A stretch of DNA of 25,094 nucleotides from Alphaproteobacteria bacterium. Lineage in GTDB: Bacteria; Pseudomonadota; Alphaproteobacteria; UBA9219. The number at the start of each line of letters is the position of its first letter. The first letter of the stretch is position 1. Positions 1 to 8,745 of the stretch are shown in pieces. Below the pieces are notes generated by a model that was given only the letters and a program-made list of their open reading frames with translations, was not told where the DNA came from and ran no database searches. The translations under genes were made by a program, and so were the position numbers. The stretch lies in contig JAQUPC010000015.1 of NCBI GenBank assembly GCA_028716765.1, forward strand, positions 1 through 25,094. Reading direction: 5' to 3'.

Positions 1-743
1 GGGCCCTGCTCGACGATTTCGTCATGTTGCATGATGCAAACCCTGTCGGCGACTTTCCGCACGATGCCGAGATCGTGCGTTATCAGCAAAAGCGCCATGT
101 TAAGTTTTTGCTGTAACTCCTTGAGAAGGGCCAAAATCTGGGCCTGAATGGTGACGTCCAAAGCCGTTGTGGGCTCGTCGGCGATCAATAGGTCGGGTTC
201 GTTCGCCAGCGCCATCGCGATCATCACGCGCTGCCTTTGGCCGCCCGAAAGTTCATGCGGATAAGAGCCAAGACGTTTTTCCGCGTCCGGAAGGCCGACA
301 AGTCGCAGTAACTCGATCGTGCGCGCGCGGGCTTGTTCCGAATTCATTTTCTTGTGGAGAAACAGGACTTCACTGATTTGTTTCTCGATCGTGTGCAGGG
401 GATTGAGCGAGGTCATCGGCTCCTGAAATATCATCGCGATCCTGTTGCCGCGGATGGTTTCCATCCTAACTTCCTCTACTGCTTGAGAAAGAGAGGGGCT
501 TTTCCCGGCATTGAGCAATGTTCGCTCATCAAATGTAATTGTTCCTGATGAATGCCATGCGTGCGGATAAGGCAAAAGGCGCAGGATTGATAACGCCGTT
601 ACCGATTTTCCCGATCCGGATTCGCCGACCAGAGCCACCGTTTCGCCGCGTTCGATATTGAATGAAACGTCGCGCACGGCTTCGACCTTCTCCTTGCCGT
701 GGCCGAACGCGACGCTCAGGTTTTCGACGGAAAGCAAACTCAT
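1..743 (-). CDS. yejF: Oligopeptide ABC transporter ATP-binding protein YejF (3' part cut by window edge)
   Basis: This is the N-terminal part (247 complete codons) of a peptide-type ABC transporter ATPase; the frame is open to the left edge, so the C-terminal part lies outside. It powers the YejB/YejE permease at the cytoplasmic membrane. Visible motifs are Walker A GESGSGKS (residues 40-47), the Q-loop [10 protein letters not shown], the signature LSGGQRQR, Walker B LLIADEPT and the switch histidine in LLITHDLG. Full-length YejF carries two ATPase halves, so only the first is present here. The ATG start overlaps the yejE stop by 4 bp (ATGA), indicating translational coupling. The order yejB, yejE, yejF and the strong similarity of both permeases to E. 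coli YejB/YejE support YejF over the related DppD/OppD. Confidence 0.93.
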   Translation of the reverse strand, partial: MSLLSVENLSVAFGHGKEKVEAVRDVSFNIERGETVALVGESGSGKSVTALSILRLLPYPHAWHSSGTITFDERTLLNAGKSPSLSQAVEEVRMETIRGNRIAMIFQEPMTSLNPLHTIEKQISEVLFLHKKMNSEQARARTIELLRLVGLPDAEKRLGSYPHELSGGQRQRVMIAMALANEPDLLIADEPTTALDVTIQAQILALLKELQQKLNMALLLITHDLGIVRKVADRVCIMQHDEIVEQG

Positions 744-1804
744 CGCCGCTCTCCGTAGACCTTGCGGGGGTCGAACGCGTCACGCACGGCCTCGCCGGTA
801 AAGATCAGGAGCGTAAGCATGACGGCCAATACGCCGAAGGCGCTCATGCCAAGCCACGGGGCCTGCAGGTTGTTCTTGCCCTGATTAAGCAGTTCGCCGA
901 GCGACGGCGAGCCGGGCGGCAAGCCGAAGCCAAGGAAATCAAGGGCGGTAAGCGTCGTGATCGAATGGTTCAGAACGAAAGGCAAAAAGGTAAGCGTGGC
1001 GACCATCGCGTTCGGCAGCACGTGCTTAAACATGATGAGGCTGTCGCGCGCGCCAAGAGCCTTTGCGGCACGAACGTAATCGAGATTGCGCGCGCGCAGG
1101 AACTCGGCGCGAACGACGTGCACTAAAGCCATCCACGAAAAAAGCAGCATAAGGCCGAGCAGCCACCAGAAATTCGGTTGCACCAGTGAAGCCATAATGA
1201 TGAGCAGGTAAAGCACCGGCATGCCGTTCCATATTTCGATGAAGCGCTGCATGAAAAGATCGGTCATGCCCCCGAAATAGCCCTGCACGGCTCCGGCCGT
1301 TACGCCGATAAGCGACGCAAAAAGCGTCAGCGTCAGCCCGAACAGCACCGAAATGCGGAATCCGTAGATCATGCGCGCCAAAACGTCGCGGCCCTGATCG
1401 TCCGTGCCGAGCCAGTTTTCCGCGGAAGGCGGCGAGGGGGCGGGCTGCTGCAACTGGTAGTTGATGGTGTTGTAGGAATAGGGGATGAGCGGCCAGATCA
1501 TCCACCCGCCTTTTTCTTCGATCAGTTTTTGCACATGGGGATCGCGGTAACGCGTTTCCGTCTCGAAATCGCCGCCGAAAGCGGTTTCCGGATAGCTTTT
1601 GAAAATAGGCGCATAGAAACGGTTGTCGAAGCGGATCAATAAAGGCTTGTCGTTGGCGTTAAACTCCGCGCCGAGAGTTACGAAAAACAGGAACAGGAAA
1701 ATCCAGAACGAATAAAACCCGCGCTTGTTCGCCCGGAAATTATTCCAGCGGCGCTGCGTGATCGGGGACCAGGTGGAGGGGGAAAGGATGGCCAGAGGAA
1801 TCAT
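740..1804 (-). CDS. yejE: Oligopeptide ABC transporter permease YejE
   Basis: This is an inner-membrane permease of the binding-protein-dependent transport family (BPD_transp_1), the partner of YejB in the peptide importer. The sequence tracks E. coli YejE along its whole length: an N-terminal segment with RWNNFRANKRGFYSFW, a periplasmic part with NWLGTDDQGRDVLARM, the permease EAA-type loop around RAAKALGARD, and the ending [18 protein letters not shown] chose the ATG at 1804, which overlaps the upstream gene's stop as TAATG and gives 354 residues. A TTG at 1816 in the same frame would add four residues and is less likely. In most genomes yejE directly follows yejB; here an extra gene lies between them. 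Confidence 0.95.
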   Translation of the reverse strand: MIPLAILSPSTWSPITQRRWNNFRANKRGFYSFWIFLFLFFVTLGAEFNANDKPLLIRFDNRFYAPIFKSYPETAFGGDFETETRYRDPHVQKLIEEKGGWMIWPLIPYSYNTINYQLQQPAPSPPSAENWLGTDDQGRDVLARMIYGFRISVLFGLTLTLFASLIGVTAGAVQGYFGGMTDLFMQRFIEIWNGMPVLYLLIIMASLVQPNFWWLLGLMLLFSWMALVHVVRAEFLRARNLDYVRAAKALGARDSLIMFKHVLPNAMVATLTFLPFVLNHSITTLTALDFLGFGLPPGSPSLGELLNQGKNNLQAPWLGMSAFGVLAVMLTLLIFTGEAVRDAFDPRKVYGERR

Positions 1805-2838
1805 TAGGACTCGCAAAAATTGTTAATTTTAACCCTGTCGTCATCCTGTATGGCTATATAGCATCCTCCCGGCGAAATTTGATTGAGGTCCTCGCCGCTG
1901 GGCAATCTTTTTATCCATCTGTCTCGTGAGGCATTCAGTTCGTAAATTCCACGCATGACAGGATCGATGGCAAGGTCTTTTCCCGTGATTCCAATAAAGA
2001 TTTTACCCCCAGCAACTTCAATGTCGTAATTATGGTAGCAATCACATCCGCAAGAAAAGCAACGGAAACCCTCTGAAATGTTCACTCCCCACGGACCGTT
2101 AGGGAGAGTAATGTGTTCAATCGTCACGTTTTGCGGATTAAACCACCAAGCATCGGACGGTTCCTTTTCCCACGATGAAAAACGGATTTTATGAAAATAG
2201 AACAAATAATTGCCAGATACTCTATCACGCTTTGAAATAAAATCCCAACCTGAAGCCTCGGTGCCTTTTTTTTCAAAAATTAACGGCAAAAAGGTTTCGC
2301 GACCATTTTTCCGGTGTATGAGCGCGTAGTCAGTTAAAGTTGTGTCCTGTTGATAGTGGACGTACATCGCTATTGCGCCGTCCGCAGGCGTAATTAGCCT
2401 CTCTTCGCGGCGTCCAAGTTCGTCTGGATAGATGAGTTGTGTGCCGCCGACATGAACATCATGAGATAATCTTATCCAGTGTGTGTTGTTATTACTAATC
2501 TGATTGCTAAAATAGCGATTTTCTGGAGCGATATCATGTGAGAAGGCTTTGACAAAATTAAACTCCGCATCTGCCGATTGACCGGTTTTTATGTTATATA
2601 TACTTCTCTTTCCACTCTTAATGACAAAAAAATTGTCCGAGTCTTTCCAGCCGTCAAATCGGCCGGCTGTGTTCAAAAAATTCTCTGCTGTATCGACTTC
2701 CGCATATTTATATAGTTGTAAATAACTGGAAATGTTCTGAGTTATATAGATGGCCGCAACGACGGCAGCAAAAAGCGTCAGGATAGGCCGTTTTTTGATT
2801 AGCCCGTATATACGTAAAATGCATGGTGCCAGGTTCAC
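1804..2838 (-). CDS. Hypothetical membrane-anchored protein inserted within the yej operon
   Basis: The product is 344 residues and I do not recognise its family. One hydrophobic segment lies near the N terminus (about residues 17-34, after basic residues KKR), followed by a long polar region rich in aromatic residues and short strand-like stretches. This suggests a periplasmic domain tethered to the inner membrane, possibly a beta-propeller-like fold. A cysteine cluster, CFSCGCDC, near residues 258-265 could bind metal or form disulphides. The GTG start overlaps the yejB stop (GTGA) and has AGGGGA just upstream; the stop overlaps yejE's ATG, so it is coupled at both ends. Codon use and A+T content differ visibly from the GC-rich yej genes, which suggests acquisition. 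A role in peptide uptake is inference from position only. Confidence 0.8.
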   Translation of the reverse strand: MNLAPCILRIYGLIKKRPILTLFAAVVAAIYITQNISSYLQLYKYAEVDTAENFLNTAGRFDGWKDSDNFFVIKSGKRSIYNIKTGQSADAEFNFVKAFSHDIAPENRYFSNQISNNNTHWIRLSHDVHVGGTQLIYPDELGRREERLITPADGAIAMYVHYQQDTTLTDYALIHRKNGRETFLPLIFEKKGTEASGWDFISKRDRVSGNYLFYFHKIRFSSWEKEPSDAWWFNPQNVTIEHITLPNGPWGVNISEGFRCFSCGCDCYHNYDIEVAGGKIFIGITGKDLAIDPVMRGIYELNASRDRWIKRLPSGEDLNQISPGGCYIAIQDDDRVKINNFCES

Positions 2839-3953
2839 GTTCCCCTCGATTCAAAATCAATGCGCGGATCGACGGCGACGTACATCAAATCGCCGAGGAG
2901 GTTCAGGATCAACCCGAACATCGTAAAGAAATACAACGTGCCGAACATGACCGGATAGTCGCGGTTTATGGCGGCTTCAAAGCCCAGCAGGCCCATGCCG
3001 TCGAGCGAGAAGATCACTTCGATCAAAAGCGCGCCCGTAAACAATATAGCCATAAAGGCGCTTGGGAATCCCGCGATCACCAGAAGCATCGCGTTGCGGA
3101 ACACGTGCCCGTAAAGAACGCGGTTTTCGGAAAGCCCCTTGGCGCGGGCGGTCAGAACGTATTGCTTGTTGATCTCGTCGAGGAACGAGTTCTTGGTGAG
3201 CATCGTCAAACTGGCGAACCCGCTGATGACCAGCGCGGTGATGGGCAGGGCGATGTGCCAGAAATAATCGACGATCTTGCCCGGCCAGCTCAGGTCGCCC
3301 CAGTTGTCCGAAACCAGTCCGCGCAGCGGAAACCACTCGAGATAACGTCCGCCCGCGAACAACACGATAAGAAGCACGGCGAATAAAAAGCTTGGTATGG
3401 CGTAGCCCGCGATTATCGCGGCGCTCGTCCACACGTCGAACGGCGTGCCGTCTTTCACCGCCTTGCGGATGCCGAGCGGGATGGAAACGAGATAGATGAT
3501 GAAGGTCGTCCAGAGGCCGAGCGAGATGGAAACCGGCATTTTGTTGATGACAAGGTCCACGACGCGCTGGTCGCGGAAATAGGATTTGCCGAAATCGAAG
3601 CGCAGGTAATTGCCTATCATTTTGAAAAAGCGCACGTGCAAAGGCTGGTCGAAGCCGAATTGCTTTTCCAGTTCCTTGATAAGATCGGGGTCGACGCCCT
3701 GCGCGCCGCGATAACGCGAGGTGACGGCGGCGCTGGCGTTGTTTTCGCGCAAGCCCTGCCCGGGTGTTGCGGTTTCACCGCCTGCGCTGCCTGAGACCCG
3801 TGCCGTGGCCTCGACTGCGTTGCCTTGCAACTTGGCGACGATCTGCTCGATCGGACCTCCGGGCGCAGCCTGAACAATCAGGAAATTCAGCACCATAATC
3901 CCGAACAACGTCGGGATCATGAGCAACAGGCGTCGGATGATATAGGCGGGCAT
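2835..3953 (-). CDS. yejB: Oligopeptide ABC transporter permease YejB
   Basis: This is an inner-membrane permease (372 residues) of the peptide ABC importer, with close resemblance to E. coli YejB. The N terminus [19 protein letters not shown] is the typical first membrane segment. It is followed by the YejB-type periplasmic insert ending [20 protein letters not shown], by [15 protein letters not shown], by the EAA-type loop [20 protein letters not shown], and by the ending [11 protein letters not shown]. It is the first gene of the yej operon here. No yejA substrate-binding gene lies upstream before the divergent ubiA, so the binding protein must be encoded elsewhere or beyond the left edge. 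The ribosome-binding sequence before the ATG is weak. About 130 bp separate it from ubiA and must hold both promoters. Confidence 0.96.
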   Translation of the reverse strand: MPAYIIRRLLLMIPTLFGIMVLNFLIVQAAPGGPIEQIVAKLQGNAVEATARVSGSAGGETATPGQGLRENNASAAVTSRYRGAQGVDPDLIKELEKQFGFDQPLHVRFFKMIGNYLRFDFGKSYFRDQRVVDLVINKMPVSISLGLWTTFIIYLVSIPLGIRKAVKDGTPFDVWTSAAIIAGYAIPSFLFAVLLIVLFAGGRYLEWFPLRGLVSDNWGDLSWPGKIVDYFWHIALPITALVISGFASLTMLTKNSFLDEINKQYVLTARAKGLSENRVLYGHVFRNAMLLVIAGFPSAFMAILFTGALLIEVIFSLDGMGLLGFEAAINRDYPVMFGTLYFFTMFGLILNLLGDLMYVAVDPRIDFESRGT

Positions 3954-4083
3954 GAATCGGATGATAGCGGGAGGAAGGTGGTAAGAGAAGGGTGGAATAA
4001 GCCGTCAGCGTTATCATGACTTCCGCTTTTTCCGAGGCCATAATTGTGGCACAATGTATCAAACTGCTGGGGAGTTGCATGAC

Positions 4084-4995
4084 ATGATATCGCTCTTATC
4101 CGATACCGACATCTCCGCTAATGGCTTGATCGAACGGTTTTTGCCGTCGTGGGCACTGCCTTATGCCCGTTTGATGCGGCTGGACAGCCCGACAGGCACG
4201 TGGCTTCTTCTGTTGCCGTGCTGGTGGGGCGTGGCGTTTGCGGCTGAACCGGTGCCCAATCTTTGGTACATGTTTCTGTTTGCCGTTGGCGCCGTCGTCA
4301 TGCGCGGGGCCGGATGCATCATCAACGACATTTTCGACCGCGACATTGACAGGCAGGTGGTGCGCACGCAGCCCCGGCCGTTGATAACCGGCGAAATAAA
4401 GCTATGGCAAGCGCTGGTCTTTCTCGCCGCATTGCTGGCGATCGGTTTATGCATCCTGCTGTTGTTCAACAATTTCACAATCGGCCTTGGCGTGGCGATT
4501 CTGCCGCTCGTTTTTCTCTATCCGCTCGCCAAACGCGTGACATGGTGGCCGCAGCTTGTGCTCGGGCTGGCGTTCAACTGGGGAGCGCTGATGGGGTGGG
4601 GCGCGATAAACGGCTCGATCGGAATTACGGCGATCCTTCTTTACGCGGCGGGCGTTTTTTGGACGCTCGGCTACGATACGATTTACGCGCATCAGGATAA
4701 GGAAGACGACGCCCGGGTAGGGATCAAGTCGCTTGCGCTGAGGCTAAGCGAAAGGCCGCGCCAATGGGTTGCCGTTTTTTATATGGCTTCCCTTTTTCTG
4801 CTTGCCATTGCGGGCGAAGTGTATGACATGCATACAAACTATTATCTCATGCTTATCCTGGCATCGGGCTATGTGTTTTGGCAGCTTCTTGGCTGGAATC
4901 CGGACAGTCCCGCCGATTGCCAGAAGCGTTTCCGCCGCAACCGCGATTTTGGCCTGATTATTCTGGCCGCGATTATCATCGGGAAATTCGTTTGA
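4084..4995 (+). CDS. ubiA: 4-hydroxybenzoate polyprenyltransferase UbiA
   Basis: This integral membrane prenyltransferase attaches the polyprenyl tail to 4-hydroxybenzoate in ubiquinone synthesis. It shows the two Asp-rich motifs of the UbiA superfamily: NDIFDRDIDRQ (residues 81-91) and YDTIYAHQDKEDD (197-209), which bind Mg2+-pyrophosphate. Several hydrophobic segments surround them. The early motif RLDSPTGTWLLLLPCWWG is typical of bacterial UbiA. I chose the ATG at 4084 (303 residues) because GGGGAG lies 9 bases upstream; an in-frame ATG at 4054 has no such site. The gene is divergent from yejB. Its stop overlaps the next gene (TTGA), so the two are likely cotranscribed. Confidence 0.94.
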   Translation: MISLLSDTDISANGLIERFLPSWALPYARLMRLDSPTGTWLLLLPCWWGVAFAAEPVPNLWYMFLFAVGAVVMRGAGCIINDIFDRDIDRQVVRTQPRPLITGEIKLWQALVFLAALLAIGLCILLLFNNFTIGLGVAILPLVFLYPLAKRVTWWPQLVLGLAFNWGALMGWGAINGSIGITAILLYAAGVFWTLGYDTIYAHQDKEDDARVGIKSLALRLSERPRQWVAVFYMASLFLLAIAGEVYDMHTNYYLMLILASGYVFWQLLGWNPDSPADCQKRFRRNRDFGLIILAAIIIGKFV

Positions 4996-5630
4996 CGCCT
5001 TCCAGCATCGACATCATCCGCGCCGAAACGATTCTGAGCCCCGTTCCCTTTGTGCCGGAAATCGTGTTGCATCAGGGCACCGCTGCCGCCGCGAAAACAT
5101 GGCAAAGCCGGACGGACATCCCGACGCCTTTTTGGGCCTTTCCGTGGCCGGGCGGACAGGCGCTGGCGCGCTATATTCTGGACAATCCGGAATGTGTTCA
5201 TGGCAAGCGCGTGCTTGATTTCGCCTCGGGCAGCGGTTTGGCGGGCCTCGCCGCCGCGAAGGCGGGTGCGGCCAAGGTGTGGGCCTGTGACAGCGATCCT
5301 CTGGCGCAGGCTGCTACAGAACTGAACGCTTCATGCAACAACGTTGCCGTGAGAAATATCCCGGCCATGCGGATGGATCAGCCTGCGACGGGCGTCGATC
5401 TCATTTTGGCCGGAGACGTTTGCTACGATCAAGCCGTCGCGGCTCGGATATTGCGCTGGCTGTATCTATGCATAGGCGCGGGCACGTCCGTATTGCTGGG
5501 CGATCCTGGAAGAGCCTATGTGCCGGAAAAGGGATTGAGAGAATTGGTCCGCTACGTCATCCCGGTGCGGCGCGAGCTGGAAGATTCCGATGCCCGCGCC
5601 GCATATGTCTGGGAGTTATTTCTGCCTTAA
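4992..5630 (+). CDS. Class I SAM-dependent methyltransferase, ETF-beta lysine methyltransferase-like
   Basis: The product is about 212 residues and resembles bacterial homologues of the electron-transfer-flavoprotein beta-subunit lysine methyltransferase (METTL20/EtfBKMT, related to PrmA). Motif I VLDFASGSG is at residues 74-82 and the acidic ribose-binding residue is in ACDSDP (98-103). The family-specific motifs GDVCYD (141-146) and GDPGRAY (170-176) follow, with an ending like LEDSDARAAYVWELF. I chose the TTG at 4992, overlapping ubiA's stop as TTGA with GGGA upstream, because residues before it fall in ubiA's coding sequence and do not resemble the family. An ATG at 4878 would give 250 residues and is probably spurious. 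ETF feeds electrons to ubiquinone through ETF-QO, so pairing with ubiA makes sense, but the substrate is inferred. Confidence 0.85.
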   Translation: MTPSSIDIIRAETILSPVPFVPEIVLHQGTAAAAKTWQSRTDIPTPFWAFPWPGGQALARYILDNPECVHGKRVLDFASGSGLAGLAAAKAGAAKVWACDSDPLAQAATELNASCNNVAVRNIPAMRMDQPATGVDLILAGDVCYDQAVAARILRWLYLCIGAGTSVLLGDPGRAYVPEKGLRELVRYVIPVRRELEDSDARAAYVWELFLP

Positions 5631-5636
5631 CCTTAA

Positions 5637-5954
5637 TCAGGCTCCGGCGCGTTCGGTGCCGGCCGGATCCCTGTATTCCTGTACGCGGGTCGCTCTCAAG
5701 CCGCGAACGCCGTGTTCGTCAAGCAGACGCGCCCACGAACGGAATTCCTCCGTCGAAAGGTGGTAGCGCTCGCAGGCCTCGTTGAGGCTCAAAATCCCCG
5801 TACGCACGGCGGCGACCACTTGGGCCTTGCGGCTTGTGACCCAGCGGCGCGTGGCAGGCGAGGGCAGCTTGCTTAGTTCTCTTTGTTTGTCGGACAGGCG
5901 AACGATGTTGACCTGTTCGCCCGAAGTCGTGAACGAATTTGAAGAATGCGACAT
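5637..5954 (-). CDS. sciP: SciP-like CtrA inhibitor (DUF1153)
   Basis: This 105-residue protein matches the DUF1153 family, whose characterised member is Caulobacter SciP. SciP binds DNA and the response regulator CtrA and blocks transcription of CtrA targets in early cell-cycle stages. The conserved core spans residues 30-95: LPSPATRRWVTSRKAQVV, then a helix-turn-helix with SLNEACERYHLSTEEFRSW, then GLRATRVQEYR. Its N-terminal extension of about 25 residues is longer than Caulobacter's. The ATG at 5954 is preceded by AAGGGAG. An upstream in-frame ATG-like extension to 5993 has no such site. It is convergent with the methyltransferase (6-bp gap) and lies downstream of the Tad genes but beyond a strong terminator. 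Upstream A+T-rich DNA holds several TTAAC half-sites. Confidence 0.9.
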   Translation of the reverse strand: MSHSSNSFTTSGEQVNIVRLSDKQRELSKLPSPATRRWVTSRKAQVVAAVRTGILSLNEACERYHLSTEEFRSWARLLDEHGVRGLRATRVQEYRDPAGTERAGA

Positions 5955-6035
5955 GGTATAACTCCCTTGAAAATGAACAATCCTGCAATGCACACACCAT
6001 ACATCATTTCCACTTAAAAAACGGCTAAGATTAAG

Positions 6036-6110
6036 GTTAATTTACTTTCACAGGGTTAATGACGTTGTATTGTGACAAAAAAACGCAAATGAGTTAACGG
6101 GATTGGTTAA
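6036..6110 (-). promoter_or_regulatory. Cluster of TTAAC half-sites upstream of sciP
   Basis: On the minus strand TTAAC occurs at about 6036-6040, 6055-6059, 6093-6097 and 6106-6110 within an A+T-rich region upstream of sciP. CtrA binds TTAA-N7-TTAAC. None of these pairs has exactly 7-bp spacing; the pair at 6093/6106 has a 9-bp spacer. A TTAA-N7-CTAA arrangement starts at about 6014. This is a weak suggestion of CtrA control, not a proven site. Confidence 0.3.
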
Positions 6111-6152
6111 TAAAAAAACCTCTCCGGCCTATCTGCGCGCAGACCGGAGAGG
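6111..6152 (-). terminator. Rho-independent terminator of the Tad-like operon
   Basis: A 9-bp perfect GC-rich stem pairs CCTCTCCGG (6119-6127) with CCGGAGAGG (6144-6152). Its loop contains the palindrome TCTGCGCGCAGA. Read on the minus strand it is followed directly by TTTTTTTA. It lies 20 bp after the stop of the vWA/TadG-like gene and separates that operon from sciP. Confidence 0.9.
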
Positions 6153-6171
6153 CGTTTCGTAAAAGCGCGGA

Positions 6172-7659
6172 TTACTTGCTCACACGTAAATTGGATAGAG
6201 AGTCTCCTATCGCGCTAAAAACGGCCTGCAATTCGCCCGACGTTGGCGAGTTGAAGTAGTAATTTTCGTTTGTCGCGCAGCCGCGCATCAGGTTTTGAAT
6301 GTTCTCGCCCGGATTGCCCAGCGCAATGGTGTAAAGATAGATGTGCTGGGTTTTGATCGCGGTGCAGACAGCCGTCATGCGGTCGTCGAGTTCGTCAACG
6401 GCGTCGCTGCTGTCCGTCGTGCCCAGATGGCTCTCGCTCAAATACCCGTAGGCGGTTCGATTGGCGGCAGTCATCGTGTTTTCGCCGTCGGTCAGAAGGA
6501 TGATGGCTTTGTTCATATGCGGCGCGCCGTAATTGAGCGGCAGGCTGTTTGTGTCCATTTCTCCGCCCCATAGACCGCGCCAGTTCGGCGACAGCATGCG
6601 CCAGCCCCAAACCAGCCCGAGCCCCACATGCGTATAGCCCACAGCCTTCATGCTGGTGACGGCGGTGGTTACGGTGGTGGCGCTGGCCGTCATGGGGGTT
6701 ACGGGCTGGGGACAACCCGAATTCGGGCCCAGGATCATCCCGGCGTTCAGACCGTTCAGGTTAATGCCGATGCCGGAATAAAATGTTTTTGGCCTGCCGT
6801 CCGCGAAGCGGGTTTTCACCCATTTATTGTCGTCCGTGTAGGGCCAGGGCTTTTGGTCCGTGCTCGGAAAATAGTATTGTTTAAAGAGTTCCGTGGCCGG
6901 AGGGTCGTCCGTTATGTCGCGGCCGTTCGCATAGCGGGCGTCCACGCATCCGCCCCAGTCTTTCGCCGCCTGGCCTGTGCTTGCGGTCAGGCCCGACGCC
7001 CACGTCAGCGTGCCGCCATACGTGGTGTCGATCCAGCTTGTATGGGCCTTGCCGATGTTGACGGCTTGGGAGAACGGCACCAGTCCTATCCAGAGGTCAC
7101 GCACGCTTTCCTGACCGCCTGTCAGGATGGTGACAAGTTGTGTGGCCGCTGTTTTGAGCTTGGTCAGCTTGCTGTCCTGAGCCATCGAGTAGGTGTTGTC
7201 CAGCACCATGACAAGCTCGAGCCCCGAAGCCGTGCGCGTGATTTGCGACGATGCCGACACGGTCACCTGACGGATGCCGAGGATGTTTAAAAAGGTCGTC
7301 GGAACGGTCGTGACGGCCGTCGTGCTGATGACCATGTTGTTGCTAGACAGCGTAACGTCGGCGGTCGGAACGGCAGCGCCGAGATAACCGGCAGGAAAAT
7401 TAACCTGCAGATATTTGGTTACTTCGCTCCTGTAGTCGGTCGTGCTCAAGGTTGCGCCTGCTGCAAGGCCGGCGGCATCGAGGGAATAGGACAATTTCGA
7501 TTGCACAAGCTGAACGCGCGCGACGTCGACCGCGACGCCCGCAAAACCCGTGAGGGCGAGAAAGGAGACCGCCAGGAGCGGTATCGTCATGCCGGACTCT
7601 TCTTGCGCGAACGCACGTAGGCATTTGGCGCAAGCGGTAAAACGTTGACGTATTGACAT
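6172..7659 (-). CDS. TadG-like pilus-assembly protein with von Willebrand factor A domain
   Basis: The product has 495 residues. Its N terminus is a TadE/G-type hydrophobic anchor (about residues 24-47, preceded by QEESG). The region up to about 145 is strand- and threonine-rich. A vWA domain starts near residue 148 with the MIDAS-type motif DNTYS (154-158), a variant of DxSxS, and a later LLTDGENT contributes to the same fold. The last 60 residues, ending GELQAVFSAIGDSLSNLRVSK, are typical of these proteins. TadG-like proteins are envelope components encoded with Tad/Flp pilus systems. AAGAGG precedes the ATG. It is the last gene of a three-gene operon, 11 bp after a TadE-like gene. The Tad ATPase and prepilin peptidase are not in this window. 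Confidence 0.88.
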   Translation of the reverse strand: MSIRQRFTACAKCLRAFAQEESGMTIPLLAVSFLALTGFAGVAVDVARVQLVQSKLSYSLDAAGLAAGATLSTTDYRSEVTKYLQVNFPAGYLGAAVPTADVTLSSNNMVISTTAVTTVPTTFLNILGIRQVTVSASSQITRTASGLELVMVLDNTYSMAQDSKLTKLKTAATQLVTILTGGQESVRDLWIGLVPFSQAVNIGKAHTSWIDTTYGGTLTWASGLTASTGQAAKDWGGCVDARYANGRDITDDPPATELFKQYYFPSTDQKPWPYTDDNKWVKTRFADGRPKTFYSGIGINLNGLNAGMILGPNSGCPQPVTPMTASATTVTTAVTSMKAVGYTHVGLGLVWGWRMLSPNWRGLWGGEMDTNSLPLNYGAPHMNKAIILLTDGENTMTAANRTAYGYLSESHLGTTDSSDAVDELDDRMTAVCTAIKTQHIYLYTIALGNPGENIQNLMRGCATNENYYFNSPTSGELQAVFSAIGDSLSNLRVSK

Positions 7660-7670
7660 GATGCACCTCT

Positions 7671-8246
7671 TTACGTCGGCGGTGTTGATAGCGTGCTAAG
7701 CCGCGGTTTATATACGGCCACGCTGTACATATCGTGGGCCGATAATATGCCGGCGTTGATGAACAGCGGCTTAAAAGCGTAATAGACCTCGGTTATGATG
7801 ACGTTTTCCTTATCGTTCAGCGTCAGGCCGTTCGGCATGGACGGCGGAAAGCCGGGCGTCCCGATTTTGCTGCCGCGCGCCAGCGATCCCCCATCTATCT
7901 GTTGCCAGTCTATCTTAACCGGCAAACCGGCGGGCTTTGTCAGCGAAGTGACGATAACAACGCCGTTGGCGCCGAAGGGAAACGGATTCATGAGTTCGCC
8001 CGCGGCAAGCATGATGGTGTGCAAATCAGTCAGACTCGGCACCTCCAATTGGGTCACAAGGTCGGTCACCGAATAGGTGATCCGGTCGACTCTTTGCGAA
8101 AGGAGCATCATATAGGCCCCGTCCAACGTTCCGATCAAAAGGGCGATCCAGACGGGAAGCGTGAGCGCGAATTCGATTGCCGCCAAACCGCGTTCCTTGC
8201 AGCGGCGCGTTAAGCGCCAATTATATATTTTAGTTGTAAGGTTCAT
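7671..8246 (-). CDS. TadE-like minor pseudopilin
   Basis: This 191-residue protein has a short basic N terminus, then a prepilin-like segment G|LAAIEFALTLPVWIALLIG (cleavage expected after Gly20, conserved Glu25) forming a membrane helix, then a soluble domain. This is the TadE/TadF (PF07811) architecture: pseudopilins processed by a TadV-type peptidase and needed for Flp pilus assembly. I chose the ATG at 8246, which lies inside the upstream gene's 3' end (17-bp overlap); a TTG at 8258 would add four residues. The overlap with the upstream TadE-like gene and the 11-bp gap to the vWA gene indicate one operon. TadE versus TadF cannot be separated by eye. Confidence 0.85.
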   Translation of the reverse strand: MNLTTKIYNWRLTRRCKERGLAAIEFALTLPVWIALLIGTLDGAYMMLLSQRVDRITYSVTDLVTQLEVPSLTDLHTIMLAAGELMNPFPFGANGVVIVTSLTKPAGLPVKIDWQQIDGGSLARGSKIGTPGFPPSMPNGLTLNDKENVIITEVYYAFKPLFINAGILSAHDMYSVAVYKPRLSTLSTPPT

Positions 8247-8745
8247 TTCGCACCACAATGCGCGAGGACAAACGGACGATGCCGTTTTGATCGCCGATAA
8301 TTTCCCCGATCATCGGCGTAAATACTTTCCAGGGATAGCCGACGGTGTAAACCACAACCTGACTAGCCGTGCCGAGGCCTTCGCCGCCTTCTCCTGCGGG
8401 TATGTCGTTGATATTGCCGAATACTTCCGACGAAAACGTAAGCTTTGATGTTTGAACAAGTGGTGAAAGGCTTCCCATCTCGCGGTAAAGCACGTCCATC
8501 ACCGTTTCCAATTGCGTTTTTTCCTCCGCGACGAAGCCCGTCTTGGCGAGCCGGGATGCGTTGAACGTCGCGTTCTCAAGCAGATGCTGGACGAGCATGA
8601 TTAGGGACGTTTCGATCAGCCCGATGAACATTAAAAAGAAAACGGGCGCGATGAGCGCAAATTCAAGCGCCGTGACTCCTTTGCGGAATCGATTTCGCGC
8701 CGACCGCGTGCTCATGGCGAAAGATCGTATGTGCCGGAATATCAT
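8230..8745 (-). CDS. TadE-like minor pseudopilin
   Basis: This 171-residue protein has a basic leader ending NRFRKG, then VTALEFALIAPVFFLMFIG with the conserved Glu at residue 28 and a hydrophobic helix to about residue 50. A soluble domain follows with the TadE-typical stretch around ENATFNASRLAKTG. I chose the ATG at 8745, with GGAAAA upstream. A GTG at 8757 would add four residues, and the ATG at 8715 (MSTRS) is also possible. It is the promoter-proximal gene of the TadE/TadE/TadG-like operon and diverges from the phosphomannomutase gene across 281 bp. That gap contains no other convincing gene. Confidence 0.86.
   Translation of the reverse strand: MIFRHIRSFAMSTRSARNRFRKGVTALEFALIAPVFFLMFIGLIETSLIMLVQHLLENATFNASRLAKTGFVAEEKTQLETVMDVLYREMGSLSPLVQTSKLTFSSEVFGNINDIPAGEGGEGLGTASQVVVYTVGYPWKVFTPMIGEIIGDQNGIVRLSSRIVVRNEPYN

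Noticed and set aside
2823..3386. 187-codon plus-strand frame over yejB
   Set aside because: Polar, Gln/His/Glu-rich antisense product opposite a membrane-protein gene, a typical shadow.
3954..4083. A yejA gene or small gene between yejB and ubiA
   Set aside because: The gap is only about 130 bp and its short frames have no ribosome-binding site; it is better explained as divergent promoter DNA, though I could not pick confident -35/-10 boxes.
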